A stretch of DNA of 9,723 nt from JBBTQZ01 sp038065435 (GCA_038065435.1 JBBTQZ010000042.1:1-9723), one strand, 5' to 3'; shown: positions 1-6,985, counted from the stretch's first letter. Made by a program: numbers and translations. The notes: a model not told the origin generated them from the letters alone.

Positions 1-743
1 TCCAAAGGCTTTATGGTGTGCACGTTTAAAACTTTCACGGCTATGCCTTTTTCTGCCAAATTTTTTGCCACCACCATAGCTTTGTGTGTCAGAGCGCCAG
101 TTGCTACCACACCCACTTTGGCATTCATAGGTGGGGCAAAGAAAACTTCTGCTTTACCAAGCTCTAGAGGAGTGTCTTCTGTAGTGATGATCGGCGTCTT
201 TTCTCTAGCTAAGCGAATGTAGGCCGGTTCTTTTGTCTTGGCTATAGCGAGTGTAATCTTCTTTGCTTCTATAGCATCGCAGGGCGAAAATACTTGCATA
301 TTGGGCAACACTCGCATCAAAGCTATATCTTCTATCGCCTGATGTGTACCGCCGTCGGGACCAACAGAGATGCCACTATGACTTCCTACTATTACCACCT
401 TGCGATCGTTGTAGCAGATAGTAGTGCGTATCTGTTCCCAATTGCGACCGGGGCTAAACATGGCATAAGAACTGGTGAAAGGTATTTTGCCCATGGCCGC
501 CATACCACTAGCTACAGTAACTAGATTTTGCTCCGCTACTCCGACTTGCACAAAGCGTTCTGGAAATTGCCTGGCAAATAAGTGCATTTGGGTACTTTCC
601 GTTAGGTCTGCGCAAAGACCCACTACATTTTTGTCCGCATCTCCAGCGAGTAGCAAGCCTTCACCAAAACCCTTACGAATCGGTATTCGTTCTACATCCT
701 CGTCAAATATTTTTGGATTTAGGTTTAATTTTTCGTTAAGCAT
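1..743 (-). CDS. tkt: Transketolase, C-terminal half (partial, cut by left edge)
   Basis: This is the pyrimidine-binding subunit of a split transketolase, which with its partner moves two-carbon units between sugar phosphates using thiamine diphosphate. I translated 247 codons from the ATG at 743; the 3' end runs off the window. Seen: the GVAEQN motif at residues 68-73, whose Glu71 matches the glutamate that activates the cofactor; the HSGISVGPDGGTHQ stretch at 122-135; and the start of the C-terminal domain (VGVVATGAL at 210-218). Split C-terminal subunits are usually a little over 300 residues, so roughly 60-70 are missing (inference). It starts 37 nt after the N-terminal half, so the two are probably co-transcribed. 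No Shine-Dalgarno sequence is visible. A deoxyxylulose-phosphate synthase C-half is the nearest alternative, but the paired N-half and the rpe/rpiB neighbours favour transketolase. Confidence 0.93.
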   Translation of the reverse strand, partial: MLNEKLNLNPKIFDEDVERIPIRKGFGEGLLLAGDADKNVVGLCADLTESTQMHLFARQFPERFVQVGVAEQNLVTVASGMAAMGKIPFTSSYAMFSPGRNWEQIRTTICYNDRKVVIVGSHSGISVGPDGGTHQAIEDIALMRVLPNMQVFSPCDAIEAKKITLAIAKTKEPAYIRLAREKTPIITTEDTPLELGKAEVFFAPPMNAKVGVVATGALTHKAMVVAKNLAEKGIAVKVLNVHTIKPL

Positions 744-780
744 TTTTATTAGCCTAATTCTTACTTCTTAATTCAAACGA

Positions 781-1650
781 CTATTCGTGTTCGCTTCTTA
801 TCTTTCCTTCTAGTGTACGTAGCTCTTTGAGCGCTTCTAATCCTTGTTCACGACTAGGCGGTTTGCCGTGCCATTCGTATTTGCGCTCCATAAAAGATAC
901 ACCTTTACCCGGAATAGTGTTGGCTATTATAACCGAAGGCTTGCTATATTCCGCATGGGCTTGCCCCACTGCACCGATGATAGATTCAAAATTGTGCCCG
1001 TCTATCTTTTGTACATGCCAACCAAAAGCTCGCCATTTATCGCTGAGGGGCTCTAAAGGCATGATATCTTCCGTATAGCCTTCTATTTGTATATTATTGC
1101 GATCTACTATAGCTGTAAGATTTTGCAACCTTTCTTTAGAAGCAAGCATGGCCGCTTCCCAAACATTACCCTCTTCCAATTCCCCATCGCTCATAAGGCA
1201 ATAAAATTGTTTACCGGAAGATTTGCCGTTGTCCATCTTATCGGCAAGGCTCATACCAGTCGCTTGAGAAAGTCCGCACCCCAAAGGGCCGGAACTATTC
1301 TCTAGGCTAGGCAAATATTCTCTGTGAGGATGGCCCTGAAGCTTTGTGCCAAATTTGCGTAAAGTCTTAAGCTCTTCTATCGGGAAATAACCCGCATGCG
1401 CCATGGCGCTGTATAGTACCGGAGCTATATGTCCATTGCTCAAAATGAGCCTGTCTCTATCTTGCCAGTTTGGATTTTCTGGCTCGTGCCTCATTATATG
1501 AAAAAAAAGTGCAGTAAAAATATCTGCCATACCAAGCGGTCCGGCACTATGTCCACTCCCCGCTTCTATCAGAGATTCTATGATGGACTTTCGTATATTA
1601 TTTGCTGTCTCTTCTAAGAATTTTATTTTTTGATCATCAAGAGTAAGCAT
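781..1650 (-). CDS. tkt: Transketolase, N-terminal half (thiamine diphosphate-binding subunit)
   Basis: This 289-residue protein is the pyrophosphate-binding half of transketolase. Seen: GSGHSAGPLG at 31-40, a typical substrate/cofactor histidine region; GHPHR at 106-110; SSGPLGCGLSQATG at 119-132; and the thiamine diphosphate motif with SDGELEEG at 154-161 and DRNN at 183-186, where the usual GDG reads SDG. PGKG at 247-250 and EWHGKPP at 259-265 match the end of the domain. The length fits the N-half of split enzymes, and the C-half follows downstream. Start: ATG at 1650, with no Shine-Dalgarno sequence but an exact TATAAT 9 nt upstream (1660-1665), so it may have its own promoter despite sitting behind rpe. 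The protein should be cytoplasmic and needs the C-half to form an active site at the subunit interface. Confidence 0.95.
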   Translation of the reverse strand: MLTLDDQKIKFLEETANNIRKSIIESLIEAGSGHSAGPLGMADIFTALFFHIMRHEPENPNWQDRDRLILSNGHIAPVLYSAMAHAGYFPIEELKTLRKFGTKLQGHPHREYLPSLENSSGPLGCGLSQATGMSLADKMDNGKSSGKQFYCLMSDGELEEGNVWEAAMLASKERLQNLTAIVDRNNIQIEGYTEDIMPLEPLSDKWRAFGWHVQKIDGHNFESIIGAVGQAHAEYSKPSVIIANTIPGKGVSFMERKYEWHGKPPSREQGLEALKELRTLEGKIRSEHE

Positions 1651-1659
1651 AGTTACTCA

Positions 1660-1665
1660 ATTATA
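1660..1665 (-). promoter_or_regulatory. Candidate -10 box (TATAAT) for the transketolase pair
   Basis: An exact TATAAT on the minus strand ends 9 nt before the transketolase N-half ATG. Transcription would begin about 2 nt before the start codon, giving a nearly leaderless mRNA. The -35 region is weak (TTGGTG with a 16-bp spacer) and lies in a heptad repeat. This is inferred from sequence alone. Confidence 0.5.
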
Positions 1666-1688
1666 AACCCTAAACCCCAAACACCAAA
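1665..1688. repeat. Short heptad repeat, telomere-like (AAACCCT type)
   Basis: Three consecutive 7-nt units are visible on the plus strand: AAACCCT, AAACCCC, AAACACC, followed by AAAAC. On the transcribed (minus) strand this gives a G-rich TTTAGGG-like stretch in the spacer just upstream of the TATAAT at 1660-1665. The 78-nt rpe-tkt spacer (1651-1728) contains nothing else recognisable. The role is unknown; it may be a slippage-derived tract that happens to lie in the promoter. Confidence 0.55.
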
Positions 1689-1728
1689 ACTATTTTGTGA
1701 ATTCAATATTTGAAATAATCTATAATTT

Positions 1729-2400
1729 TTAAATATTTTTTAATTTTTCTATAGCGTCTGCAGTGTCGGGAGAATTGAAGATGGCGGAGCCAGAGATGAG
1801 GCGAGAGGCGCCGGCCGAAATAAGAGCTGGGGCAGTCTCAAAGTTTACTCCGATATCTATTTGTATAGGTATGGATGGATGGCTTTTGTGGAAACTGGAA
1901 ATTTTTGACAAAACTATTTTGTCTAGTTCTACTTGATTGTAACCGATTTTATCGTTTCCCATAAATTGTACGAAATCTATAAACGGCAAAAATTCAAGCA
2001 GAGAAGCGACGTCCCCAGAAGGTTTTATAGCAAGACCCACTTCACATTCCGCATTCTTTATGGTGTCTATGCAGACTTTCACATGATCAGTAGAGTCTAT
2101 GTGTATAACGAAACCCTTAAAACCGATGGAGATAAAATCTAGCAAATATTCCACTGGGTGTAGAACGAGCATGTCTAGCTCTATGTCAAAATCATTTATA
2201 AATGGAAACCTCTCTTCTTCCCTCACCATTTTTAGAAGTTCATCCATTTGTCCACTGCCAAATGGCCAAGTAACAGTAGGTGCAAAGTGTCCGTCCACCA
2301 TGTCTATCTGTACGCGTTTTACCAACCCCAAAACTTTTGAGAATTTTTCTTTTACGATATTTAAATCTTTGGGTATAACAGCTGGGATTATTTCAACCAT
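1729..2400 (-). CDS. rpe: Ribulose-phosphate 3-epimerase family protein, divergent metal site
   Basis: This 223-residue TIM-barrel protein belongs to the family that interconverts ribulose-5-phosphate and xylulose-5-phosphate, which supplies transketolase. Seen: IDMVDGHFAP at 32-41 aligns with the family signature HVDVMDGHFVP; the catalytic acids D33 and D182 (IDIGVN, 181-186) are kept; the phosphate-binding SGSAIF lies at 203-208. Odd: the two histidines that bind metal in the family appear replaced, the first by Gln31 and the second by Asp76 (in ELDMLV), and the GFGGQ loop reads roughly NDKIGYNQ. It may be an epimerase with altered metal preference or a related activity. Context (rpiB before, transketolase after) supports the pentose phosphate role. 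The ATG is 2 nt from an assembly gap. The copy beyond the gap shows the true upstream: rpiB ends 5 nt before this ATG, so the two are co-transcribed. Confidence 0.82.
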   Translation of the reverse strand: MVEIIPAVIPKDLNIVKEKFSKVLGLVKRVQIDMVDGHFAPTVTWPFGSGQMDELLKMVREEERFPFINDFDIELDMLVLHPVEYLLDFISIGFKGFVIHIDSTDHVKVCIDTIKNAECEVGLAIKPSGDVASLLEFLPFIDFVQFMGNDKIGYNQVELDKIVLSKISSFHKSHPSIPIQIDIGVNFETAPALISAGASRLISGSAIFNSPDTADAIEKLKNI

Positions 2401-2402
2401 AT
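2348..2402. repeat. Left copy of 55-nt duplicated contig end
   Basis: These 55 nt cover the first 17 codons or so of rpe plus 2 nt upstream, and are identical to 2503-2557 on the far side of the N run. They end exactly at the first N. I read this as two overlapping contig ends left unmerged, not a biological repeat. Confidence 0.93.
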
Positions 2403-2502
2403 NNNNNNNNNNNNNNNNNNNNNNNNNNNNNNNNNNNNNNNNNNNNNNNNNNNNNNNNNNNNNNNNNNNNNNNNNNNNNNNNNNNNNNNNNNNNNNNNNN
2501 NN
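2403..2502. other. Scaffold gap of exactly 100 N
   Basis: There are exactly 100 undetermined bases, a conventional placeholder length. Identical 55-nt sequences abut it on both sides, so the real gap is probably zero or negative. Merging the copies leaves no missing sequence and places rpe 5 nt after rpiB. Confidence 0.95.
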
Positions 2503-2557
2503 TCTTTTACGATATTTAAATCTTTGGGTATAACAGCTGGGATTATTTCAACCATAT
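2503..2557. repeat. Right copy of 55-nt duplicated contig end (5' fragment of rpe)
   Basis: This is identical to 2348-2402. It carries a second copy of the rpe start codon (2553-2555) and the following codons, then breaks at the N run. It should not be annotated as a second epimerase gene or pseudogene; it is the overlap of two contigs. Confidence 0.93.
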
Positions 2558-2560
2558 TAA

Positions 2561-3004
2561 CTATATATCCATTTGCTTAATTCTCCTTTTATGTCTTTCT
2601 TCATTTGAAAATGGCGTCTCGAGCCAAATTTTTACCGTCTCCTTTGCTTCCTCTAAATTAATAAATCTTGCACCGAGAGAGAGAATATTAGCATCATTGT
2701 GCTCCCGCGAGAGCTTTATTATCTCAAGATTGTTTTCATAATACTCTACCGCTCTAACATTTGGAAATTTATTAGCAACAATCATTTCTCCTTGTCCAGA
2801 ACCGCCGAGTATTATCGCTCTAGTATTTTCTGGATCAATGCTTACCGCTTCTGCTGCTCTTTTTATAAACAATGTATAGTCGTCATCTGGGTCAAGCTCA
2901 TAAGCGCCACAATCTTCCACTTCATAACCCAAATTTTTAACAAATTCCAAAAGCTCTCTCTTCATCACAAACCCCGCATGATCACTAGCAAAATATATTT
3001 TCAC
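2561..3004 (-). CDS. rpiB: Ribose-5-phosphate isomerase B
   Basis: This 147-residue protein of the RpiB/LacAB family interconverts ribose-5-phosphate and ribulose-5-phosphate in the cytoplasm. Seen: ASDHAG at 6-11 (substrate-binding Asp and His), GGSGQGEMIVANK at 67-79, and SREHNDANILSLGAR at 99-113. The catalytic cysteine of the E. coli-type CGTGIG motif is absent; the GGSGxGE form with Glu73 resembles the actinobacterial (Mycobacterium) enzymes, where a glutamate is the base (family knowledge). The length is normal. The start codon is GTG (3002-3004), fixed by the family N-terminus KIYFASDHAG; no Shine-Dalgarno sequence is visible. It lies 9 nt after the Fic stop and, with the gap collapsed, 5 nt before rpe, so it sits inside an operon. 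LacA/LacB sugar isomerases are the alternative, but the rpe and tkt neighbours make RpiB much more likely. Confidence 0.93.
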   Translation of the reverse strand: MKIYFASDHAGFVMKRELLEFVKNLGYEVEDCGAYELDPDDDYTLFIKRAAEAVSIDPENTRAIILGGSGQGEMIVANKFPNVRAVEYYENNLEIIKLSREHNDANILSLGARFINLEEAKETVKIWLETPFSNEERHKRRIKQMDI

Positions 3005-3013
3005 GTTTTTATA

Positions 3014-3562
3014 CTATTTGTAAAAATCTTCTTCTTCGTAATAATACGACTGTTCTACTCCTTTGATAAAAACTTCGCGATTATCAACTTCATCAGTCAA
3101 AGCGACTCGTAAAAGCTCGCGAATCTCCAGATCGTTCACCGGACTGCGTTGCATGGCGTTTAAGTAGTCAGCCTTGTCTATTTTTACCCAATCCACACAT
3201 TGTTTGAGATTCTTTTTCAAAATCAAATCAAGCCAAATGCGCGTAGCTCTACCATTGCCTTCCATAAACGGATGAGCGATATTCATCTCCACATATTTGG
3301 CCACGATTTCTTCAAAAGTACTTTCCGACATTTCTCCGATTTTGGCTAAAATGTCATTTAAGTACAAAGAAGAAGCAAATCGGAAGCCACCTTTGCTTAT
3401 GTCTTTCGTACGGACAAGGCCTGCGAAATCATATAAATCTTTAAACAAGTATTTATGAATCTGCTCTAAACCTTGGATGGTGCCAATTTCAAAACTTTGA
3501 ATTTCCTGACTATCAAAAAGTTTCAGAGCTCGTTCTTTGCTGATTTGATCAACATTTTGCAT
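3014..3562 (-). CDS. fic: Class III Fic-domain protein (AMP-transferase), NmFic-like
   Basis: Fic enzymes transfer AMP from ATP to hydroxyl side chains of target proteins. The 182-residue protein carries the full active-site motif HPFMEGNGRATR at 97-108, with catalytic His97. The C-terminal helix KGVEQSYYYEE has an S172-x-x-x-E176 pattern like the autoinhibitory (S/T)xxxE(G/N) motif, so this is a stand-alone class III enzyme of the Neisseria meningitidis NmFic type; overall similarity to NmFic seems high from memory. Odd: the residue after the inhibitory Glu is Glu, not Gly or Asn. I chose ATG 3562 rather than the in-frame TTG at 3604 because MQNVDQISKERALKLF matches the NmFic start, it avoids overlap with gap, and an extended -10 lies just upstream. 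FicT-type relatives are reported to modify DNA gyrase/topoisomerase IV; whether this one does is unknown. No separate antitoxin gene is adjacent. Confidence 0.92.
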   Translation of the reverse strand: MQNVDQISKERALKLFDSQEIQSFEIGTIQGLEQIHKYLFKDLYDFAGLVRTKDISKGGFRFASSLYLNDILAKIGEMSESTFEEIVAKYVEMNIAHPFMEGNGRATRIWLDLILKKNLKQCVDWVKIDKADYLNAMQRSPVNDLEIRELLRVALTDEVDNREVFIKGVEQSYYYEEEDFYK

Positions 3563-3569
3563 TAGTAGT

Positions 3570-3578
3570 ATTATACCA
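3570..3578 (-). promoter_or_regulatory. Extended -10 element (TGGTATAAT) before fic
   Basis: In the 19-nt gap between gap and fic the minus strand reads TGGTATAAT, a perfect extended -10 (TGnTATAAT). The box ends 7 nt before the fic ATG, so transcription would start about 1 nt before it and give a leaderless mRNA. No good -35 is seen, as is usual for extended -10 promoters. It suggests fic, and perhaps rpiB-rpe behind it, can be expressed independently of gap. Confidence 0.55.
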
Positions 3579-3581
3579 TTT

Positions 3582-4616
3582 TTACAGATACTTTCCCATC
3601 GCAAGAATATGTTTTACCAAGGTACTCGCATACCCCATTTCGTTGTCGTACCAAGCGCAAACTTTGATTAAGTTTCCATCAACCACTCGAGTAAGACTGA
3701 GATCCGCTATAGAACCATAAAGAGAGCCTATTATATCTGAAGATACGATCGGATCTTCAGCGATACCGAGGATACCTTGCCAACGCTCTTCCATACTTGC
3801 TTCTTTGAGTATTTTATTTATTTCTTCTACAGAAGTGTCTCTTTTGCTTATAAAAGTTATATCAGCAATAGAGCCAACAATAACAGGAACGCGCATAGAC
3901 AGACCATCAAACTTATTTAGAAGCTCTGGTATAGCTTTGGTTATAGCAATAGCTGCGCCGGTAGTGGTCGGCACTATGTTTTGAGCTGCCGCTCTACCTT
4001 CCTTCCAATCTTTCTTGCTTGGTCCATCTACAATAGTCTGGCTAGCAGTGTAGCCATGCACAGTATTTAAAATAGCTTTTTCTATGCCTATTTTTTCGTT
4101 CAATATTTGTATTATTGGTGCTCCGGCATTGGTGGTGCAGGAAGCGTTGGAGCTAATAGTGCAAGTTTTTAGTTTGTCATCATTTATACCCATAAGAATT
4201 GTCGCTTGACTATCGTCTATAGGGGCATCTTTGACCGGGGCTGTAATGACGACGCGTTTTGCCCCAGCTTCTATATGAGCTTTGGCTTTCTCAAATGTAG
4301 TAAAGGCTCCGGTAGATTCTACCACCACATCTATAGCCAATTGTTTCCAAGGTAAAGTGTTCGGTTCTTTTTCTGATAAGAAATCTACCCGCTTTTCATC
4401 TATAACTAGAGATTTTTTATCATCACTTACAATTATTTTGAAATTAGAGGCTCCATAAGCTGTGTCGTATTTCATTAAGTAAGCTACGTTCTCTACATCT
4501 CCTAGATCATTCACCGCTACAACTTCAATTTCTGGAAAGTTTTTGGCTAGACGGAAAAAGGCTCGTCCGATACGGCCCATGCCGTTTATAGCGACTTTCA
4601 AAGTTTTTTCTTCCAT
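3582..4616 (-). CDS. gap: Glyceraldehyde-3-phosphate dehydrogenase, type I
   Basis: This 344-residue glycolytic enzyme oxidises glyceraldehyde-3-phosphate to 1,3-bisphosphoglycerate with NAD(P) and phosphate. Seen: the Rossmann motif INGMGRIGR at 10-18; VND at 35-37, after the second beta strand; the active-site SSNASCTTN at 155-163 with nucleophile Cys160; His187 in TVHGYTASQ; the DGPSKKDW and GRAAAQNIVPTTTGAA segments at 197-222; and WYDNEMGY at 322-329, where the usual NEWGY has Met for Trp. Length is normal for the family. It starts at ATG 4616, 20 nt after the nrdJ stop, with no Shine-Dalgarno sequence but an exact TATAAT 6 nt before the ATG. It draws on the same triose phosphate pool that the transketolase downstream makes and uses. 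Erythrose-4-phosphate dehydrogenase is a close paralogue, but nothing here points to it. Confidence 0.96.
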   Translation of the reverse strand: MEEKTLKVAINGMGRIGRAFFRLAKNFPEIEVVAVNDLGDVENVAYLMKYDTAYGASNFKIIVSDDKKSLVIDEKRVDFLSEKEPNTLPWKQLAIDVVVESTGAFTTFEKAKAHIEAGAKRVVITAPVKDAPIDDSQATILMGINDDKLKTCTISSNASCTTNAGAPIIQILNEKIGIEKAILNTVHGYTASQTIVDGPSKKDWKEGRAAAQNIVPTTTGAAIAITKAIPELLNKFDGLSMRVPVIVGSIADITFISKRDTSVEEINKILKEASMEERWQGILGIAEDPIVSSDIIGSLYGSIADLSLTRVVDGNLIKVCAWYDNEMGYASTLVKHILAMGKYL

Positions 4617-4622
4617 GAACTA

Positions 4623-4628
4623 ATTATA
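4623..4628 (-). promoter_or_regulatory. Candidate -10 box (TATAAT) for gap
   Basis: An exact TATAAT lies in the 20-nt nrdJ-gap spacer. It ends 6 nt before the ATG, so the predicted start of transcription falls on the A of the start codon itself, implying a leaderless gap transcript. No clear -35 is visible; upstream sequence is the nrdJ coding end. Confidence 0.5.
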
Positions 4629-4636
4629 CTTTATTT

Positions 4637-6985
4637 TTAGACTGGAGTAGCAACTGTGGTGGGTATATCGTCTATAGAACAAATTCCGCCAGCACACGCA
4701 AGCTCCTGCTTTACATCTGTTTCGTCTACAGCTTCGTAGGTGACTATTTTGGCGAAGTCTATGTGTTCTACTCGCGCCAAAAGATCTTTGTATGTTTTTT
4801 CATCCACTGCTTCGTATGGAGCAAGTTGATAGACATGATTATCTCTTGGTAGAAATGCCAGACCCCCGACTATACTCCAGTTGTTATATATCCAGTTTGC
4901 TACAGCTATCCATTCATCGTCTCCTATTGAAATAGTGGTAGAAGGGTTATGTTCGGTAAAGTTTTCTTTGACCATTTTCCAATATTCTAGTTGCTCTAGA
5001 GCGGTAATGTCGTCTTTGAATATAGATTTGTCTGGAGCTTTGACTGGGAACTCAAGTACATAGGTATTAGCGGTATCTTTGTTTTGACCTACTTCTGGGT
5101 GATATGGTACTCCTTGGTCTTTAAGCATATTGAAAAGACCATCGGTAGCAGAAATACGTATGCGTTGGATGTAATATTGAGAGTGTCTGGGATGAGTACC
5201 CGAGGCTGTATCAAATGTTTTGGACACAGTACCAGAAGGTTTGACGCAGGTGACACAGGTAGACTCGTTTACACCAAATCTTTTTGCATACTGCTTGTTG
5301 ACCTTTACAGCCATATCTCTAAGTTTGGAGAGCATTTTGGGATCCCTTACCTTAGGGCTGTCCCACTGTCCTGTGATAGAGACGCCGAGGAGCCTTTCTT
5401 TCTCACAATTCTCTTGCCATTCCTTAGAAAGGTACGGGAAATGAGTCAAAGTAGCCTGATAGGTGCCAAGGATTGTGGCGACTCTTATCTTGCGCATCAG
5501 AGATTCTTCGGTGTCGTTGTATCTTGCTATTACTTCCGTCAGATTGCAAAATTGTTTTGATTGTAGGATTATCTCACCGCAAGGATTGGTGCCTATTGTT
5601 TTTAAAAATTTATTTTCGTTAGATAATACTCCGGTCTCTCTCCACACTTTCAATCTGCGCTCTGGAAGGGTGGAGAGTAGCCCGCCTCGATTGAATATAC
5701 CTCTTTCTCCAGACCCAGATTTCATAAGTGAGACCCATTCATCCATAAACTGTTCACTCGTTGGCTTTTCTAAATAAACTGCACTGTTATTCGCTAGCAT
5801 ACGCTGGGAATCGGTATTCCAGAATTGGCCCTTTTTGGCATCTCTTATGTCGTCATCATCAAGATCTGAAAGACTTATCATGGCGCTTCTTCTTACTCCA
5901 CCCGCAACTACACATTCGCCTATCTTGCAGATTATATCGTGAGCATCTATGGGGCGAAGACGCCTTCCCTGACGAGCCAGCATTTTCATACGAGTAAAGG
6001 CGAGCACTTGTCTTAGAGGTTCTGGACCGCTAGATTTGCCACCCATAGTTTGGAGACGTGCTCCAGCCGGACGAAGAAGAGAAAAATCAAAATCAATATC
6101 TTTGCCTTCAGCCCACACTTTCATACCCAGAGCCAAAGCATTTGCCCAACCTTCTTTATTGTCGGGTATAACATGTGTGGAGAGTTTCTTACCCGTCTGT
6201 CTCTGTATTTGTGGCAACTTCTCTATATTATCGCTCTCTACTGACCAGCCAACACCAGTACCACACATAGATATATACATTATCTCCGCAAAATCTTGGA
6301 AAGAGGTTGGTGCTATATACGAGCAATTATAAGCAGATACATTGGTTGTCCTAGCTGCTTTGCCAGCGAATTGCATTAGTCGCATAGAAGGCATAGCTTC
6401 TTGTTTTAAAACGGCCTCTCTCACTTCCGCGTACTCGTCCTCCTTGAGTTTTTTGCCCAAATTTTCTCTCATGAAAGAAATGTATCTATCTACAGTTTCT
6501 ATCCACGTCTCCCTTCTGTTTTCTTCTGGTATCCATTTGGAATAACTACGGTAATACACAAACTCTCCCAGCGCATTTCTAAAATATTTTTTACTTTCGG
6601 CCGCCAATTTTTGCACTTTTTCCGGCACTCTAATACCCTTCACTCGCAATTCTGATCTTTTTTGTCTGTAGATTATGTAATTTTTGGCTGTGTTTACATA
6701 TTCGGAGAGTATGAGCTCTTTTTCTACTGTGTCTTGGATACCTTCTACATTCGGCACAAAATTCTTATACTTTTTAGATATTCTGACCAAATCTGCAAGT
6801 ACCTTATGAGCCACCATTCTAGCTTCCGCTTCAGAACCCTCGGAGGAAGCTGACATAGCCTTGTTTATCGCTATGGCTATCCTTTCAAAATCAAAAGCCA
6901 CTATAGATCCATCTCTCTTCTGCACTTTCTTTATAAAATCTTCCATTGCGAGCTTTTTAGCCGACTTTTTTGAAATTTTCGCCAT
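4637..6985 (-). CDS. nrdJ: Adenosylcobalamin-dependent (class II) ribonucleotide reductase with ATP-cone
   Basis: This 782-residue monomeric-type class II enzyme reduces ribonucleotides to deoxyribonucleotides with a radical made from coenzyme B12. Seen: an N-terminal ATP-cone at about 18-112 (VQKRDGSIVAFD...), the overall activity switch, absent from the Lactobacillus leichmannii prototype; NCSY with Cys221 and QFCNLTEV with Cys480, the redox pair; NPCGEIIL at 467-474 with Cys469 (thiyl radical) and Glu471; the CGTGVGWSVE loop at 241-250; PSGT at 583-586; and a C-terminal CAGGIC with Cys764/Cys769 that re-reduces the active site. The 11-residue Cys469-Cys480 spacing equals that of the prototype (408/419). 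No intein or frameshift is seen. It starts at ATG 6985 (MAKISKK) without a Shine-Dalgarno sequence, and is probably controlled by the 154-nt upstream spacer. The organism must salvage cobalamin unless it makes it elsewhere in the genome. Confidence 0.96.
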   Translation of the reverse strand: MAKISKKSAKKLAMEDFIKKVQKRDGSIVAFDFERIAIAINKAMSASSEGSEAEARMVAHKVLADLVRISKKYKNFVPNVEGIQDTVEKELILSEYVNTAKNYIIYRQKRSELRVKGIRVPEKVQKLAAESKKYFRNALGEFVYYRSYSKWIPEENRRETWIETVDRYISFMRENLGKKLKEDEYAEVREAVLKQEAMPSMRLMQFAGKAARTTNVSAYNCSYIAPTSFQDFAEIMYISMCGTGVGWSVESDNIEKLPQIQRQTGKKLSTHVIPDNKEGWANALALGMKVWAEGKDIDFDFSLLRPAGARLQTMGGKSSGPEPLRQVLAFTRMKMLARQGRRLRPIDAHDIICKIGECVVAGGVRRSAMISLSDLDDDDIRDAKKGQFWNTDSQRMLANNSAVYLEKPTSEQFMDEWVSLMKSGSGERGIFNRGGLLSTLPERRLKVWRETGVLSNENKFLKTIGTNPCGEIILQSKQFCNLTEVIARYNDTEESLMRKIRVATILGTYQATLTHFPYLSKEWQENCEKERLLGVSITGQWDSPKVRDPKMLSKLRDMAVKVNKQYAKRFGVNESTCVTCVKPSGTVSKTFDTASGTHPRHSQYYIQRIRISATDGLFNMLKDQGVPYHPEVGQNKDTANTYVLEFPVKAPDKSIFKDDITALEQLEYWKMVKENFTEHNPSTTISIGDDEWIAVANWIYNNWSIVGGLAFLPRDNHVYQLAPYEAVDEKTYKDLLARVEHIDFAKIVTYEAVDETDVKQELACAGGICSIDDIPTTVATPV

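Noticed and set aside
2099..2533. Plus-strand open frame running through the N gap
   Set aside because: It is antisense to rpe, crosses 100 undetermined bases, and only stays open because N codons are not stops.
3563..3604. A longer Fic protein starting at an in-frame TTG (3602-3604)
   Set aside because: The extra 14 residues overlap the gap stop and have no counterpart in NmFic-like proteins; the ATG at 3562 fits the family and the nearby -10 element.
4637..6985. Intein or frameshift in the reductase
   Set aside because: The frame is open throughout and the spacings between catalytic cysteines agree with the family, leaving no insertion.
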